A program made the translations under genes and the position numbers. A DNA stretch of 64,000 bases, from positions 1,718,001 through 1,782,000 of the forward strand of contig JAQFVV010012424.1 of assembly GCA_028023455.1 (NCBI GenBank), given 5' to 3'. This document shows positions 36,925 through 49,097 of the stretch, piece by piece (positions within the stretch are counted from its first letter, which is position 1; each line of letters starts with the position of its first letter). Origin of the DNA: Epiperipatus broadwayi (Eukaryota; Onychophora; Udeonychophora; Euonychophora; Peripatidae). The notes beneath the pieces were generated by a model that did not search any database, was not told where the DNA came from, and saw only the letters and a list, made by a program, of their open reading frames with translations.

Positions 36925-37640
36925 AATAAAAAAAAAACTGCAGAATGGGAGGATGAACAATAGCTTCTAAAAAAGCAGCTGCAACAAGTACACAATTAAT
37001 AGTTAAGGGAAGAAGAACACTGGAAGGGAGGACAAAAAGATGAGAAATGAAAGGAACATTCACAGAGGTAAAAAGGAATTCATGAACAAGAACAATTATT
37101 AGAAGAACAAAGGAGAAAAGAACAAAAAAGATTAAAAAAGGAAAAGAAACATCGATGGGAAGAACGGTTAAGAGAAGAACAGTATCACAAAGGACAAGAA
37201 AGATTACAAGAGCAATGGAAATGTGATTTGGAGAACATTTATGTTAGGAGCAAAAACTTCAGAGGAGACAAGATGAAAAGAGAAGAACAGTATCACAAAG
37301 AACAAGAAAGATTACAAGAGCAATGGAAATGTGATTTGGAGAACATTTATGTTAGGAGCAAAAACTTCAGAGGAGACAAGATGAAAATATATTATCTTCA
37401 ATAAATATAAAAGTTGACTGTAAATGGATGGAAGATGTTAGCAGAATGTTTCAAGAAATTTTATTAGAAAGGCAAGTTGAATGAGAGCAAGAAAGGTTAG
37501 AAACCAAAATTCATAGGGAAGAAAAGCCCAAGAAAAAATTGTTGAATTAGAAATAGAATGATTACATAAAGATCAAAACCATCATAATGCAGAAAATCAT
37601 CCTTGTGAAGATGATGCTAAATTAATAACGGAAAATCATC
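36925..37640 (+). pseudogene. decayed coiled-coil (Glu/Gln/Lys/Arg-rich) coding remnant
   Basis: Across frames the sequence encodes a long charged helix: TAEWEDEQ near 36951, LREEEHWKGGQKDEK near 37001, EQEQLLEEQRRKEQKRLKKE near 37085, HRWEERLREEQYHKGQERLQ near 37152, then the duplicated unit described separately, and WMEDVSRMFQEILLERQ near 37424. Stops and frameshifts are interspersed. The composition resembles trichohyalin-like coiled coils. It lies directly upstream of an LINE endonuclease on the same strand, so it could be the ORF1-like or N-terminal part of that LINE, or a host gene retrocopy. No family assignment. Confidence 0.45.
37171..37386 (+). repeat. tandem duplication, 2 x 108 bp, in frame
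   Basis: Copies 37171-37278 and 37279-37386 differ at one visible base (AAAGGACAAG against AAAGAACAAG). The period, 108 bp, is 36 codons, so the duplication keeps the frame of the REEQYHK-type coiled-coil reading. The near identity shows a recent event in an otherwise old remnant. Confidence 0.9.
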
Positions 37641-37739
37641 TTTATGTTGAGTCTTTGCACTCAACCTCTCTAACTACAGAATTGGAAAAAATCTTTTAGA
37701 GATAAAAAAAAAAAAGTATTTTGAATATGAAATCCAACA

Positions 37740-40476
37740 AGCATCAAAAACTTTTGCATACTACCACTGAATTATGTCCTTTGTTTTTATTAGTAAATGA
37801 TTTTATTCCCTGCTAGATAGCATTATTACGGCAATGCCATTAAACAATTAACTTTTTCTTCTTGGAGACATTAATGCATGTGCTGGTACAAGCTGTAGAC
37901 AATGGCCAAAAATTGTTGGAAATAATGATATTAGTACTGTAAACTCAAATGATCTGTTGGTCTGGAATTAATTACCACAAATACATTATTTAGGCTGAAA
38001 AACTGCTGTAAAAAACATGAATGCACCCACACTACCTTATATTATAGTTTTGAAGTCAGAATATAAAAGTTCATATTATTCAAACACAAGTGCAGATTGA
38101 TGGCCAAATCATAGATTAGTATGTTACAAGATTAAAATGCTAGTTGCATTAAAAAGTAGATCTTGTGCCAATCATGTTGTTTTTTAAAAGTACCTATTAT
38201 ATGTATTACATTTCAATGCTATTAAAACATTACAATTGCTAATTGGGACCTATTATATTACCGTGACATAAAATTTTCTTATGAAATGTGTTATGGATTC
38301 AAATAAATCTATTCTTGGCTTCATTAAAAAGGATCATGCTCGGTTTACTGATACTAATAATTTGATTAAAAGGAAATGTGACATTTTGCAGAATAATAAA
38401 TTAAATGCAGAGCTTCATAATAAATAGAGGCTGAAATCCAATAATTGACAAGAAGATTTAAAAATGATTGACGGATTAAAACAGCAAAGAAAATATAAAC
38501 ATTCCCTGAACTTGGTAACTCTGGGTCTATTTTTGACACCCTGAAAATAACATATGGATATGAGAAATTCTATTAAATCCAGCAATGGTATTCTCTTATA
38601 TAACAAGAATGATATTTTTAACAGACTGAAGGAATATTTTGATCATCTTTTGAATAATGATACAAAAATTGAAATGGTGACTTTTAATAATATATCCATT
38701 TTATCTATTTATTTAGATTTGGACAAAAAAAAACCCAGCTTTTCAGATAAAATAGCTCTTTGTAATTTTAAAAATATGATGGTAATATATTAGCTTCAAA
38801 AGTATTGGATTTTTTTTAGAAAATATGGACTCAATGAAGTTGCGTTACCTGATTTTATGGATGCTTTTATTATTCCAATATTTTAAAAATAAAGAGAATA
38901 GACAAGACAAGATTGCACTAATTATTGTGAAATATCATGATTATCCATTACAGCAATGATAATTTCAAGGATATTGTTGAATAGGTTGTTTCCAGCTGTA
39001 AATGAATGATTACAAGAAACAATGTAATTTTAGAGAATCACAGAAGCACCATGAATAAAATTTTTGTTCTTAGACAAATAATGCATAATATCAGGAACAA
39101 AAAAGTTATTTATACATTGCTTATATTCATTAGGTCAAAATATTTAACTCAATTAATTTATGGAATTATTCATATTACATTGCTTCTATATGATGGAATG
39201 AAAGGAAACATTACTATAGATGAAAAATCTGAGGCATTTGTAATGAAAACTGATAATAAACAAAGACCTCTACTTACTCCAACATTGCTTTCAATTTTTA
39301 TTCCAGTGATCATTGAAATTGTTTAAAGGAAATTTAATGAAACAGAGATCAAGAGGTGATAACAGATTTGATGGTGGAATTTTTAATTTGAATTGACAAA
39401 AAGCAATAACAAAATCTTCATCTTTTTGGATTTTGGATTTATAGTATGCTGAATATTGGGTTATTTTTGAAAATTTAAAAGAAGATTTACAGAAGGTATT
39501 TAATATTTTAAATGTCATAATGAAGACTTTTATTTAATAATTAATGTTCAAAAAAATTTGTTTTTTTTTTTTAATCAGCCACTAATGGAAGAAAAATCTT
39601 CCGAAACCTTTAGTTTGGACGGCTATCAATTTGACAAAGTAATTTTGTAATGTGGAAAAGTAGGTTTAGATATTGAGGTTCATCACAGACACTAATATGC
39701 TGCTGTTGCTTTTAACAAGTTAAAAAATAGAATATTTTATCTCAGAGAAATAATTTTTGTAACTAAGTGAGCTATATATAGAAGTATTATTTTACTTAAT
39801 TCATTGCATGGCAGTGAAATGTGGACATTCTATCAATGCAAGCAATATAAAAGCAGTAGAAAAGTTTCATTTAAGAATTCTGTGAAATTTTTTTAATAAT
39901 AACGGCATTATAAAACCTATCAATATGTTCTTCATATTACTGGCTGTAGTACTCTAAAACCCATTATTGTAAAACCACACTTTCATTGGATTGTATGAGA
40001 AAAACTAATGAACAATGCAATATTTTTTAAAGGCTTATTTCATGGTAAATTTGAGCATAGTTTTCATGGGAGAGATTGACCTCATTTACATTATAGTGAT
40101 TACCTCATTAAAGAGATTAAATTTTGATTGTTTCCACTGGAAAAATATGGTAGAGAATAGAATATGTTGGAGAGCTACATTTAAAAATGGTGTTGGAGTA
40201 TTTTAGAAATAAAAGTTTTTTGCTAATTAAGACAGCATCACAATATATCAAATAAACAGAAAAATGGATGAGCATGTTCTATATGTGAACGTATTTATGG
40301 TTCACAGATTGGTTTGTATAATAATTACAAAATTAATCTCTATAGCAGTATTTTTTAAAATCTTTTTTCTTTCACCCTTGGAGTTGGATATCATACTCAT
40401 TTATGAATGGCTGCTATATATAAACTGTCATAACTTAATAAGTACTGATAAATTGAAAAGCAATTGTCCCATTTAA
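37740..40476 (+). pseudogene. second LINE type: endonuclease, RT and C-terminal zinc-finger remnant
   Basis: A long decayed LINE polyprotein, readable across frames in the expected order. Endonuclease: FLLGDINACAGTSCRQWPKI near 37857 (the catalytic GD-N motif kept), VNSNDLLVW, NTLFRLK, and SADWWPNHRLVCYKIKM near 38090 (the family's TDH reduced to NH). Linker: IKSSNGILLYNKNDIFNRLK near 38570. RT: FVLRQIMHNIRNKK near 39062, YDGMKGNITIDEKSEAFVMK near 39190, LLTPTLLSIF. Thumb and connection: EKSSETFSLDGYQFDKV near 39588 and IKAVEKFHLRIL near 39849. C-terminus: HFHWIV, LFHGKFEHSFHGRD and, near 40272, CSICERIYGSQIGLYNNY, a degraded C2H2 finger. The RT catalytic Asp pair region is destroyed. Family knowledge: matches the endonuclease-RT LINE common in invertebrates whose protein ends in a C2H2 finger. 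Not the same family as copies A-D. Confidence 0.75.
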
Positions 40477-40680
40477 AATACAAGTTTGTTTTACGTAATA
40501 TTTTGTAAGCAATAAAAATTAATTTAGTTTCAAATATTATAACAAAGTAAATATATTGGAATATATTAAGAACTACAAAAATTTAACTGCGGAATAATCC
40601 AAGATTTTATTTATTTAAAATATACATAAGTCATTTTAAAATAATTAAGTCTGTTTCAATGACAATACGAAATAATAATA

Positions 40681-40738
40681 ACAGCAACAGCGGCGGCGGC
40701 GACGATGATGATGATGATGATAATAATAATAATAATAA
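40681..40738. repeat. compound trinucleotide microsatellite
   Basis: Successive GGC, GAT and AAT units: AGCGGCGGCGGCGACGATG, then a GAT run, then an AAT run. Confidence 0.9.
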
Positions 40739-40964
40739 AACCTGGTACTTAATCATTTATATGTTTTATCAGTATTTATTTTCAGATCAAGACTCAGATC
40801 ATGGGCAAAGTAAAGATTTACATTGGTATTAACAAAGATGAATGAAAAGCAAATATGGGTAAGTGAAGAAACAATTATCACTATCATCAATGGAAAAAAA
40901 AGTAGAAGCTTAAATAGACCAAGTCTGGATATAATATTTGATGGCATAGATAAACAATTTAAGA

Positions 40965-41130
40965 CCTAAAGTGGCTCCCAAAAAATTGTAAAAGACCTAG
41001 GGATTAAATATAGGTTGAATAGATGATATCAAGAAAACTAGTTGAGATAATGAAAAATGGATGACGTAAAATTAAAGAGACTTTCATCCTGCAGTGGACT
41101 GATAATGGGTGATTATAGTGATGTTGATAC
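40965..41130 (+). pseudogene. RTE-like LINE 3' end (copy D)
   Basis: Short 5'-truncated copy of the same family as copies A-C: KWLPKNCKRPRD (counterpart of WIPRDCKRPRGRP) near 40970, then CATCCTGCAGTGGACTGATA and ATGGGTGATTA at the 3' end. Only the extreme C-terminus and tail are present. Confidence 0.7.
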
Positions 41131-41322
41131 AAAATATCATATATACTAGCATAGTGGATGCAGCAGCGTATAAGAAGCCACCTTCTCTTTTATATGCATT
41201 TTTAAAAAAAAAAAAAAAATTCTACATTTTTAAATGAATTTCCATAAAAGTTTACTGCACTAATTTTATAATTATTTATGTCTACAAAAATGTAACTAGA
41301 AAACACTATAGTTAGGTACCTT
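41131..41322. other. spacer with poly-A
   Basis: TATAAGAAGCCACCTTCTC and a poly-A run near 41205; nothing else recognised. Confidence 0.4.
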
Positions 41323-41910
41323 TTAATCTTCATCCTCAAAACCTAGAAATTCATCTCCAGAGCTAAATGAAGAATCACTTAAAACCTCTTCTTCAGCAAA
41401 TGAATCTTCATATAACAAATCATCACCTGTGCCATTAAGCGAGTTACTAATTCCACATTTCTTAAATGACTTTACAACCTTCTCATGTTTTACAGCATCT
41501 CATGAACTTTTGACTCATTCATAAAACTGCAAAATGCTAGACCTCTTCTTTCTTCCTGATGATAACACTTCAAATCTGCAGACTTCATACAAATATTCCA
41601 TTTCTTCTTCATAAATCCTTTCATTTATTAATGTAGACATCTGAAAGTTAAAGCTGGCTGGCTCATTAGGCCACCTGGAATTACAGCTAATTGAATTTTC
41701 AGTTGATTGATTTTATTTTTCATAACTTCTGTTTTATGACTCCGAAACTGATTCCACACTAGTAAAGGCAGGTATTTTTAATTCTACCAGGATGCCTAGA
41801 CCACAATTATCTATCCACAACTTCATCCTCCCTTCATCCATCCAGCTCTTGGGATGAACAAACACACCTAGGCAGTTTTTCTTTAGGCAACTTATTCTCT
41901 TTACAGAACA
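41323..41910 (-). pseudogene. pogo/Tigger-like DDE transposase, C-terminal remnant
   Basis: Minus-strand remains of a DDE-superfamily transposase related to pogo, Tigger and Jerky proteins. In order: KENKLPKEKLP near 41905, VFVHPKSWMDEGRMKLWIDN near 41850-41860, VWNQFRSHKTEVM near 41765 (the family's VWDxFRxH segment, where the middle Asp is replaced by Asn), IQLAVIPGGLMSQPA near 41690 and, after a frameshift, DVYINK near 41635, which carries the third acidic residue of the DDE triad. The end reads VVKSFKKCGISNSLNGTGDD and a very acidic tail finishing GFEDED with a stop at 41323-41325. The N-terminal DNA-binding half and the first catalytic Asp are absent. No inverted repeats belonging to it were found. 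Function in the family: cut-and-paste transposition. Here it is dead. Confidence 0.8.
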
Positions 41911-42405
41911 GAAAAAAATTATGGAAATAATTTATTCAAAACCATTGTTTCACATAAAGACAATAGAATACTTTTATATATATATATAAACTGACTGAAA
42001 TATCAATTCATAATTTTTATTACCATCACATTAAATACACCCATATTTTAGGCATATTTTAAGTTGAGAAAAAGTGTATCCTATACGCTGGCAAATAGGC
42101 TAAATGACTATCAAGACGTCAGATTTTACATTTAGATAACAATATTTTTGTTGCCAAATGAAAATATTTTTTAATCATAAAAATCTTTCAAAGAACCATT
42201 TCTTGTTCTTATAAGTAATAAAATTAAAAATTTATTCAGCAAAGTAAAACAAATAATTCCCACATGATCATGATCCCAGATTTTTTAATAATAGTATTGA
42301 TCAAGAATTTGCATTTCAAAATAGTTCTTATAACCATTATAGATTTTAATATTTTGAAAAACAAAGAAAGTCAGATGGAGGGTGGGGCAATATTTAAAAT
42401 CAAGA
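41911..42405. other. no gene seen
   Basis: A+T-rich spacer with a TA run near 41977. Confidence 0.4.
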
Positions 42406-42413
42406 CATCATTT

Positions 42414-43738
42414 GGTTGTCGTCGAATAGCCACTATATCCCATTCGATGGCGCAGTTTTCATGCTTAAACTATAAAATATGATCATTCCCGGGCCGTTAA
42501 TTATAATCATTTCGATGTGTTTTTTGTAATGCGAAAATAAAAACTAAAGAAAATCGTCTTTTTTAAATATTATTTAATTTTAAATATTATTTTTTATTAA
42601 CGTATACAAATTAAATGATAATAATAAATGTAAAATAAAATAAACAAATTACAATTTGATTCGTCTTTTTTAGTTTATTAGAAAAATCAATTTTCTATCA
42701 GAGATTTTTTTACTGGGGTTACGGTTTCTTTTTTTTTTTTGTTGTTTAAAAACTCATAATCGGAATAAAAAGTAAAAATTCTTAGTCTTCCCTTTACATT
42801 TTATTTCTACAGAGAAACAGATATTTTTGTATCACTATTTTTTACTTTTTTAGTCTTTGTTTTACTTTTTTTTTTTTTTTTACAGACAAACAGATATTAC
42901 TGCTATTTTTTTATTTCAAATAGAATGACAACTAAAAGTAAAAGTTGTTATGGTTAGGTTTAGGGTTAGTGTTCTGTTGTTTGTAATGCTAAAATAAAAA
43001 ATATCAAAATCGTATTTTTGTAAATATTTTTTTTTACTAACATCTATAAAATAAATGATAACAATAAACATAAACTATATTCAACAAAGTATAACCGTAG
43101 TCGGAGAAAAGAGAGAAACTAAAACTTTTTTAAACAACAACCAATATATATATAATGTCTTCTTTACTTATTAAACGTGTTTATAATATATGCTTTTTAT
43201 GACATTTAAAAAAACAGTGTACAATTGTACTTTTCTTACTGGATATTTTTGTGTTAACACTCTTTTTTATTTCAAAAATATACACACGGTACAATCTTCT
43301 TTGTCTCGTGGAATGTTACGAACAGTACATTACTTGACGCGTTACCTAATTCCAACTCACTTTATACATATATCTCATCAACATTTACCACTTAAAACTT
43401 CAATACACTACGGTGTAAAAAGTCTGTTAATTATTACTTTACAAAATCTGAACATTTCAATACTTTAAAATAAAAACAAATCCAATGAAAACAACATTTC
43501 CATCCAATTAAAAAAAACACACCCTCTCACCAAGCCATAACTATTTTATAAACTGTGCGAATTCGGAAAATGTACTTGCTGCGATGCGACATAACGGCCT
43601 GCAATCTGTAGCAAAACAAAAAAGTCGTATTATAGAAATGCGGGGTCAAACGTGTCGGCCGTGGAAACAGCATTTTTATATGTTTTAGCGCGAAAATGGC
43701 GCCATCCAGTGGGATATGGTGGCTCCTCGATGACTACC
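42414..43738. mobile_element. 1325-bp DNA transposon with 57-bp TIRs and 8-bp target duplication
   Basis: CATCATTT flanks both ends exactly (42406-42413 and 43739-43746). The left end GGTTGTCGTCGAATAGCCAC and the right end (other strand) GGTAGTCATCGAGGAGCCAC start inverted repeats of 57 bp that match at about 45 positions and include ATATCCCA and GATGGCGC. Inside there is no transposase. Two diverged direct repeats (about 42517-42640 and 42975-43080: TTTGTAATGCGAAAATAAAA against TTTGTAATGCTAAAATAAAA) make up much of the body. An ORF at 43190-43468 has no recognised domain. The 8-bp duplication would fit hAT, P or Merlin; GG ends suggest Merlin-like, but this is only inference. Non-autonomous. 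Confidence 0.8.
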
Positions 43739-43746
43739 CATCATTT

Positions 43747-44254
43747 CACTGAAGAAAAACCTCAAAACAAATATACATGAAAATGAAGATTACCATCTGA
43801 ATAACAAACATAAGAGACTGTGAAAACGACTTGTATTATGAATAAAGTTAAATCTTTTAAAATTGATGCAGAATGCATGTTATATGTACTGTATTAGAAT
43901 GGCAGTGATCAAATAAGATGTTTTATGTAATAAAGAATATTTTTAAATATCATTTTTAAAGCTATTTATATCAACAAAACAACATGATATTCACTGCTTA
44001 CATTTAACATATGCTTTCAGGAGTACTTATCTTCACTCTGCCCCAGAGTCATTTATTGTAAGTTTGGGTACAAATTGTGTCTACAGTTAATATAAACCTG
44101 AAGTCATTAAAATTACTTGTTCAGGTTTTAAATATGTGTAATAGCACAAAGGAAATTGAGAACAGGTCAAAACTTACCTTTTTTTTTAATTTAAGACTAC
44201 TAAATTGATTCATAAAAGAGATACATAACAGTAAGATAAGAATAAATTGAAAGG
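43747..44254. other. no gene seen
   Basis: A+T-rich spacer. Confidence 0.45.
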
Positions 44255-44745
44255 AGGCATTTATTAGGAGAAAAAAAATAATTGTGAACCATTGAAAAGA
44301 GAATTGAGAAAAAGACTAATTAAAATCTATGTGTGGAGTGTACTAATGTATGGTTGTAAAACATGGACAATGAGTAACAAAATTAGGAATTGATTGGAAG
44401 CTTTTACAATTTGGACATGGAGAAGAATGGAAAAAATCACTTGGATAAATAAAATAACAAATGAAGTTTTGAAAAAAGTAAATAAAAAAAGAAGATTGAA
44501 GAAATCAGAGAGAGAAGAGAAACTGGATTGGACATATGTTAAGAAGTAATTCTAGTTTAATAAAAGATAGTTTGAAGGGAATGGTGAATGGAAATAAGAA
44601 GAAAGAACAGAAGAGATTGACATTGTTGGATGATATAAAAGATGGGAAGTTACATGGAATTGAAGAGCTAGGCAAGGAAGAGAATGGAATGGAAAAAATG
44701 GATGAATTGATGATGTGACTACTCTCTGGACCTGTTCATTTGACA
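44255..44745 (+). pseudogene. LINE reverse transcriptase C-terminal fragment (third family)
   Basis: Readable across frames: LRKRLIKIYVWSVLMYGCKT near 44310 followed by WTMSNK, then FTIWTWRRMEKITWINKITN near 44405, EVLKKVNKKRRLK, RNWIGHMLRSN near 44525, DSLKGMVNGNKKKEQKRL and LDDIKDG near 44625. This is the C-terminal segment after the RT in a LINE family distinct from copies A-D (family pattern WSVxLYGCETWTLxK, WRRMERISWxDKITNEEVL, RNWIGHILRG). Both ends are truncated. Only the last 60 codons are open in one frame. Non-functional. Confidence 0.75.
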
Positions 44746-46334
44746 GAATACTGTTCTGATGATGATAAATGCATTAGTTCCAAATTTCTCATTGATAAAG
44801 ATCATAAGCCAAAAAATGAGTCTTGAAATGTGCAAATAATAGTATTATTATCTAACATCCATAGATTATTCAAGATTATAATAAAAGGCTCTGATATAAA
44901 ATGAAAAGATCATAAAAACAAAACCTTAAACTTATGATCTGAAAATAATTTCTAAGGCTCACAAGAGTCACACAATAGGTTTTGTTTATGAAAACCACTA
45001 CGCCAAAAGATCCTTCCACACTTATTGTATCATTATGAACTGCTATCATCACACAATAAAGCTAATCAAAAATTAGTTAATCAATCAATTCAGTTGCTAT
45101 TTCAATCTTGTCACTCATGAGAACAATATAATATCTCTTAAAATGAATGTGCATTTCATCATCTTAATCCTTTGGAATCTTTGATCTACAATGTGCAGAT
45201 GACTATAGGTTGCTTGAATAAAATAAGAAAATCAATTATAATAATTTTAATAAGTATGTAAATAATCTACGGCCACCAAATATATAGGACTGAGAATATA
45301 TAATCTATTCTTAGAGCAACTAAATCCTTAGCATTAATATGAGAAAGATGGTATTGTTTACATATCTGTTGACTCTACAGGAATTTGACTTGTGAATTAT
45401 TATTATTATTATATGTGCATTTGATATAATTGTTCCATAAGTGAAACAATAAAGGGTAAAAGTATGCCTGATTAATACTACTTCTAAGAAAGTATATGAA
45501 CATTAGGAAGTTTAGTAGATAATACATATTTAATCATAAGTGATAAGCACCCATGTCCTAATATATGTCATCATGTGTCTTCCAAGATAATTGTATTTCA
45601 TTTAATTATTCAATCAAATCCCTGGAACCAAAAATTTTGGAATAATAATTTTGAAACAGATCCTTTCAGGCTGCGAATATTCATTATATAACTAAATAAT
45701 TAAAAAAATAAAACTGGGCTAGTTAGTTTCTTATACACCATAATGAATATATACTGAATTCATAACTTAGTATCCACATTTAACTATATACGAACATACA
45801 AATACATAATTTAGAAAAAAGTAAAGCTATATCTTTAGATTAATGATGGCAATATAAACATATGTAAGTAAGTGAAGAAAATTATTTGCATGGTTTTCTT
45901 TCTGGTAATTTTTTTTCTAACACTTTTTTTTAAAAATAATTTTAATGACTAATTCATCACAGTAATTTTGTCTGTCATTGCTAAAAATAATCTCATTAGT
46001 GCAAGACATTTCCTACAAAGAGATTTGAAGGTTATAACTATCTCTAAGCTTGAAAAAAATAAATAAATAAAATATAGTAATTCAATTTAATATGCAAATA
46101 AGTTCATACAGTGACCAAGTAGAATTACAATAAAATGAAACATATGCAATATAAATAAAAAATAATACTTTAGAATAGTTATTTCAATACAGTTGGATAT
46201 ATTAATAATAAAGAAGGATGTATGAAAATGTAACAAATAATAAAGAGAAAAGGAGACATGAAAATAATAATAAAAAAATAGAGAATACAACTGATATCAA
46301 TTTAATAATTATTCTTTCTTATTGCATTGCCAAA
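44746..46334. other. no gene seen
   Basis: A+T-rich. The minus-strand ORF at 46087-46290 is aromatic- and Ser-rich low-complexity. Confidence 0.45.
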
Positions 46335-46885
46335 TGTATATCATATAATACTAAATCATCCATGTACTTTACTACTGTTACATAATGCTTTATTTACCAC
46401 CCTCTTTTATAGTTTACACTTTCAATTGCCCCAACAATATTCTTCAGAACTCTTATATCTCTTAACTTCAACTCACACTCTCTTTTATAGTTTACACTTT
46501 CGATTGCCCCGGCAATCTTCTTCAGAACTCTTATATCTCTTAACTTCAATTATTGAGTTGAAGTTAGGAGATATAAGAGTTCTGAAGAAGACTGCTGGGG
46601 CAATCAAAACTGTAAACTATATGAGTTGAAGTTAAGAGATATAAGAGTTCTGAAGAAGATTGCTGGGGCAATCAAAAGTGTAAACTATAAAAGGTGGTAA
46701 ATAAAGCATTGTGTAACAGTAGTAAAGTGCATGGATGATTTAGTATTATAGAAGTTAGGAGATATAAGAGTTCTGAAGAAGATTGCGGGGGCAATCGAAA
46801 CTATAAACTGTAAAAGAGGGTGGTAAATAAAGCATTGTGTAACAGTAGTAAAGTGCATGGATGATTTAGTAATATATGATATCAA
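46335..46885. repeat. palindromic array of two short modules
   Basis: Module U (about 60 bp: GAAGTTAAGAGATATAAGAG, TTCTGAAGAAGATTGCTGGG, GCAATCAAAA) and module V (about 60 bp: GGTGGTAAATAAAGCATTGT, GTAACAGTAGTAAAGTGCAT, GGATGATTTAGT) are arranged V' U' U' | U U V U V, where a prime means inverted. The turn is near 46552. Right-hand units lie at about 46556, 46624, 46689 (V), 46751 and 46811 (V). Copies are about 90 percent alike by eye. U contains a small palindrome GATTGC-GCAATC. A lone U-V copy sits at 17909-17992. Confidence 0.85.
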
Positions 46886-49097
46886 TTTAGAAGGTTAATA
46901 TGAAAATAGATCATATATTTAATATATAACTTCTAAATTCATTTCATTCTTAAAACATATGGATAAAGACATATGTAAAAAGCTAGAGTAGATGACGCCC
47001 CCCCCCCCCAGATGCATTTCATGCAATACTTGTCATCATCAGTTGATTCATATTTAACAAATGCAAGAAATTACACAGAGATTATTGAATACAATCTTTA
47101 GTGAGAAAATTATATTCTAATGCCTAGTGAATGAGAATAAATCTATATGATTTTTTATTTTCAATAAATTTTTCAAAAGAAAAAACATATAATCAAATGT
47201 AACTAATTCTATTATAACTTTACATTGGATTAAACAACAAAAGATTAATTGCTAAATAAATAATTTTAATAAAAAATAAAACAAATTATTTTACATTATA
47301 AATATTTAAATAATAATTGAATTTATATATAGAAAAGCACATGAAATCTTGTTTTGAAATTCTAGAATGGGCATGAGAGTTTAAAAGATAAAATAAAACT
47401 GATTTTTGAATTTTTACAGATTCATTCTTTTCAATCATGTCTTCTATAAACAAAAAAATAAAATTTGTCTTATACTTTGGGCTTGAGAGTATTCATTTAC
47501 TTCAGTCTTATGAGATATAATATTAAAGTGTTACATATTAAACACCAGAGGTATATTTATTACATAATTCATTCTGGTATTGACAATGTTTAAATTGAGA
47601 GTAATCTCACATGTTTATTACTACTATAAAGAAATTAAAAATACTTTTAAAATAAATAGTATGACTGATTTAAATTCATGCTTTCTGTCTAGATTCTAAG
47701 AGTGTTTCAGACAACTCTCTATATAAGAAAATGAGATTCATTATAAGTAATACATATAACACATCTACTAAGAAAAGCTTGTTTAATACTTTAACAAGGG
47801 ATTCTTCTATAAATCTCGCAATTCTTTTGGATAATTATAGCTATGAATACTAGTTAGTTGGAAACATGCTTAGCATTAACATTTTTATTTTAAAGAATTA
47901 ATCAAGATATTCTAATAAGTGTTGTATGTATTATTTATATTGAATTACATTTTTTCGAGAAAAGTTTAAAACCATTGGAACGCCATAAGAAAATGAGGTA
48001 AAAGAGAGAAGACATACGCTCTTTTCTCCATAAACAAACAAAAACAAACTTGTCTTATGCTTTGACTTGAGAATATTCATTTATTTAATAAACTAGTCAA
48101 GCTATAGTCTAGAAGAGTTAAATCTTAATATAAGTAATAGTGATGCAATAAAATTACCTTGTAAACTTATTTGTCACCAAGACTTATAAATATCAATTAG
48201 GACAATTAGATACTTTAAAAAATGAGTAACTGCTAGTATTTGATGATCAAAACTCTAAAGATTAAAATGTCAAAATATGTTTGATAAATTGAAAACAGTT
48301 TGCTAAAACACATCTTCTCAGTGATACAGATTATTCAAAAGAATGCCTGAAGCTAAAACTCTTATAAAGATAATACAAACAGAGACAATAAAAAGGTTGT
48401 AATAAAGACATTGTTAATTCGAAAATTACTTTTTTATTACAATATTATTTATTTATGCAAAATACAGCAAATAGTGAAAGAATAGTTCTTGTAAAAAAAT
48501 AAGCAAAGATATTTCAGATTCTAGGATATTCACTATTACATGAATTTATATATGTTATTGATTACTCAAAGGCTAAAATGGAATATTATAAAACTTCAAA
48601 ATTAATGTATAAAAAATAGGCACCATACTAAATATCATGCTATTTTATGGGGGAGTTATTTCACATTAAATTACCAAGCAAAGGACTGAAACATTGGATG
48701 ATTTTTTTTTAAAAATATACATAAAGAAAAAAAACAACTTTTTTATATTATATGACAACTATTATATTATTGTAATAATATTTATTAATCTTAATTATAT
48801 ATATTGTTTATTTAAATAACATTTTATGTTTGATTTATTTCATGTGTTGAACAAAAGCAAGCACATTTTCCTAAAAATATAGTGATTAATCTAAACTTAA
48901 TGTTAACAAAAATTACATTTAGTTTGATATTTTTATTGTGTGGGATTTAGTTTTAAATTTGCTTTAATTTATCAGGATATAATTTAATTAAAGTAAATTT
49001 GTATTAAGATATAAAATAATTACAACAAACTTCTTTTAAGGTGTACTACATATAAATATATTATCTTTCTAAATAGAGCAATTTAAAGTTAGAGGAT
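46886..49097. other. no gene seen; small local duplications
   Basis: A run of about 12 C begins near 46998, followed by a fragment of the composite family (GATGCATTTCATGCAATAC, then CATCATCAGTTGATTCATAT). Segments at 47440-47520 and 48030-48080 repeat each other (CTTGTCTTATGCTTTGACTT, GAGAATATTCATTTA). Otherwise A+T-rich. Confidence 0.45.

Noticed and set aside
43190-43468. 92-codon ORF inside the 1325-bp transposon as a possible transposase
   Set aside because: No DDE, zinc-finger or other transposase motif is visible, and most of the element body consists of duplicated A+T-rich sequence.
46087-46885. ORFs with repeated LFYSLHFxLPxQ-type segments
   Set aside because: The repetition reflects the duplicated U and V modules read in frame, not a repeat protein.
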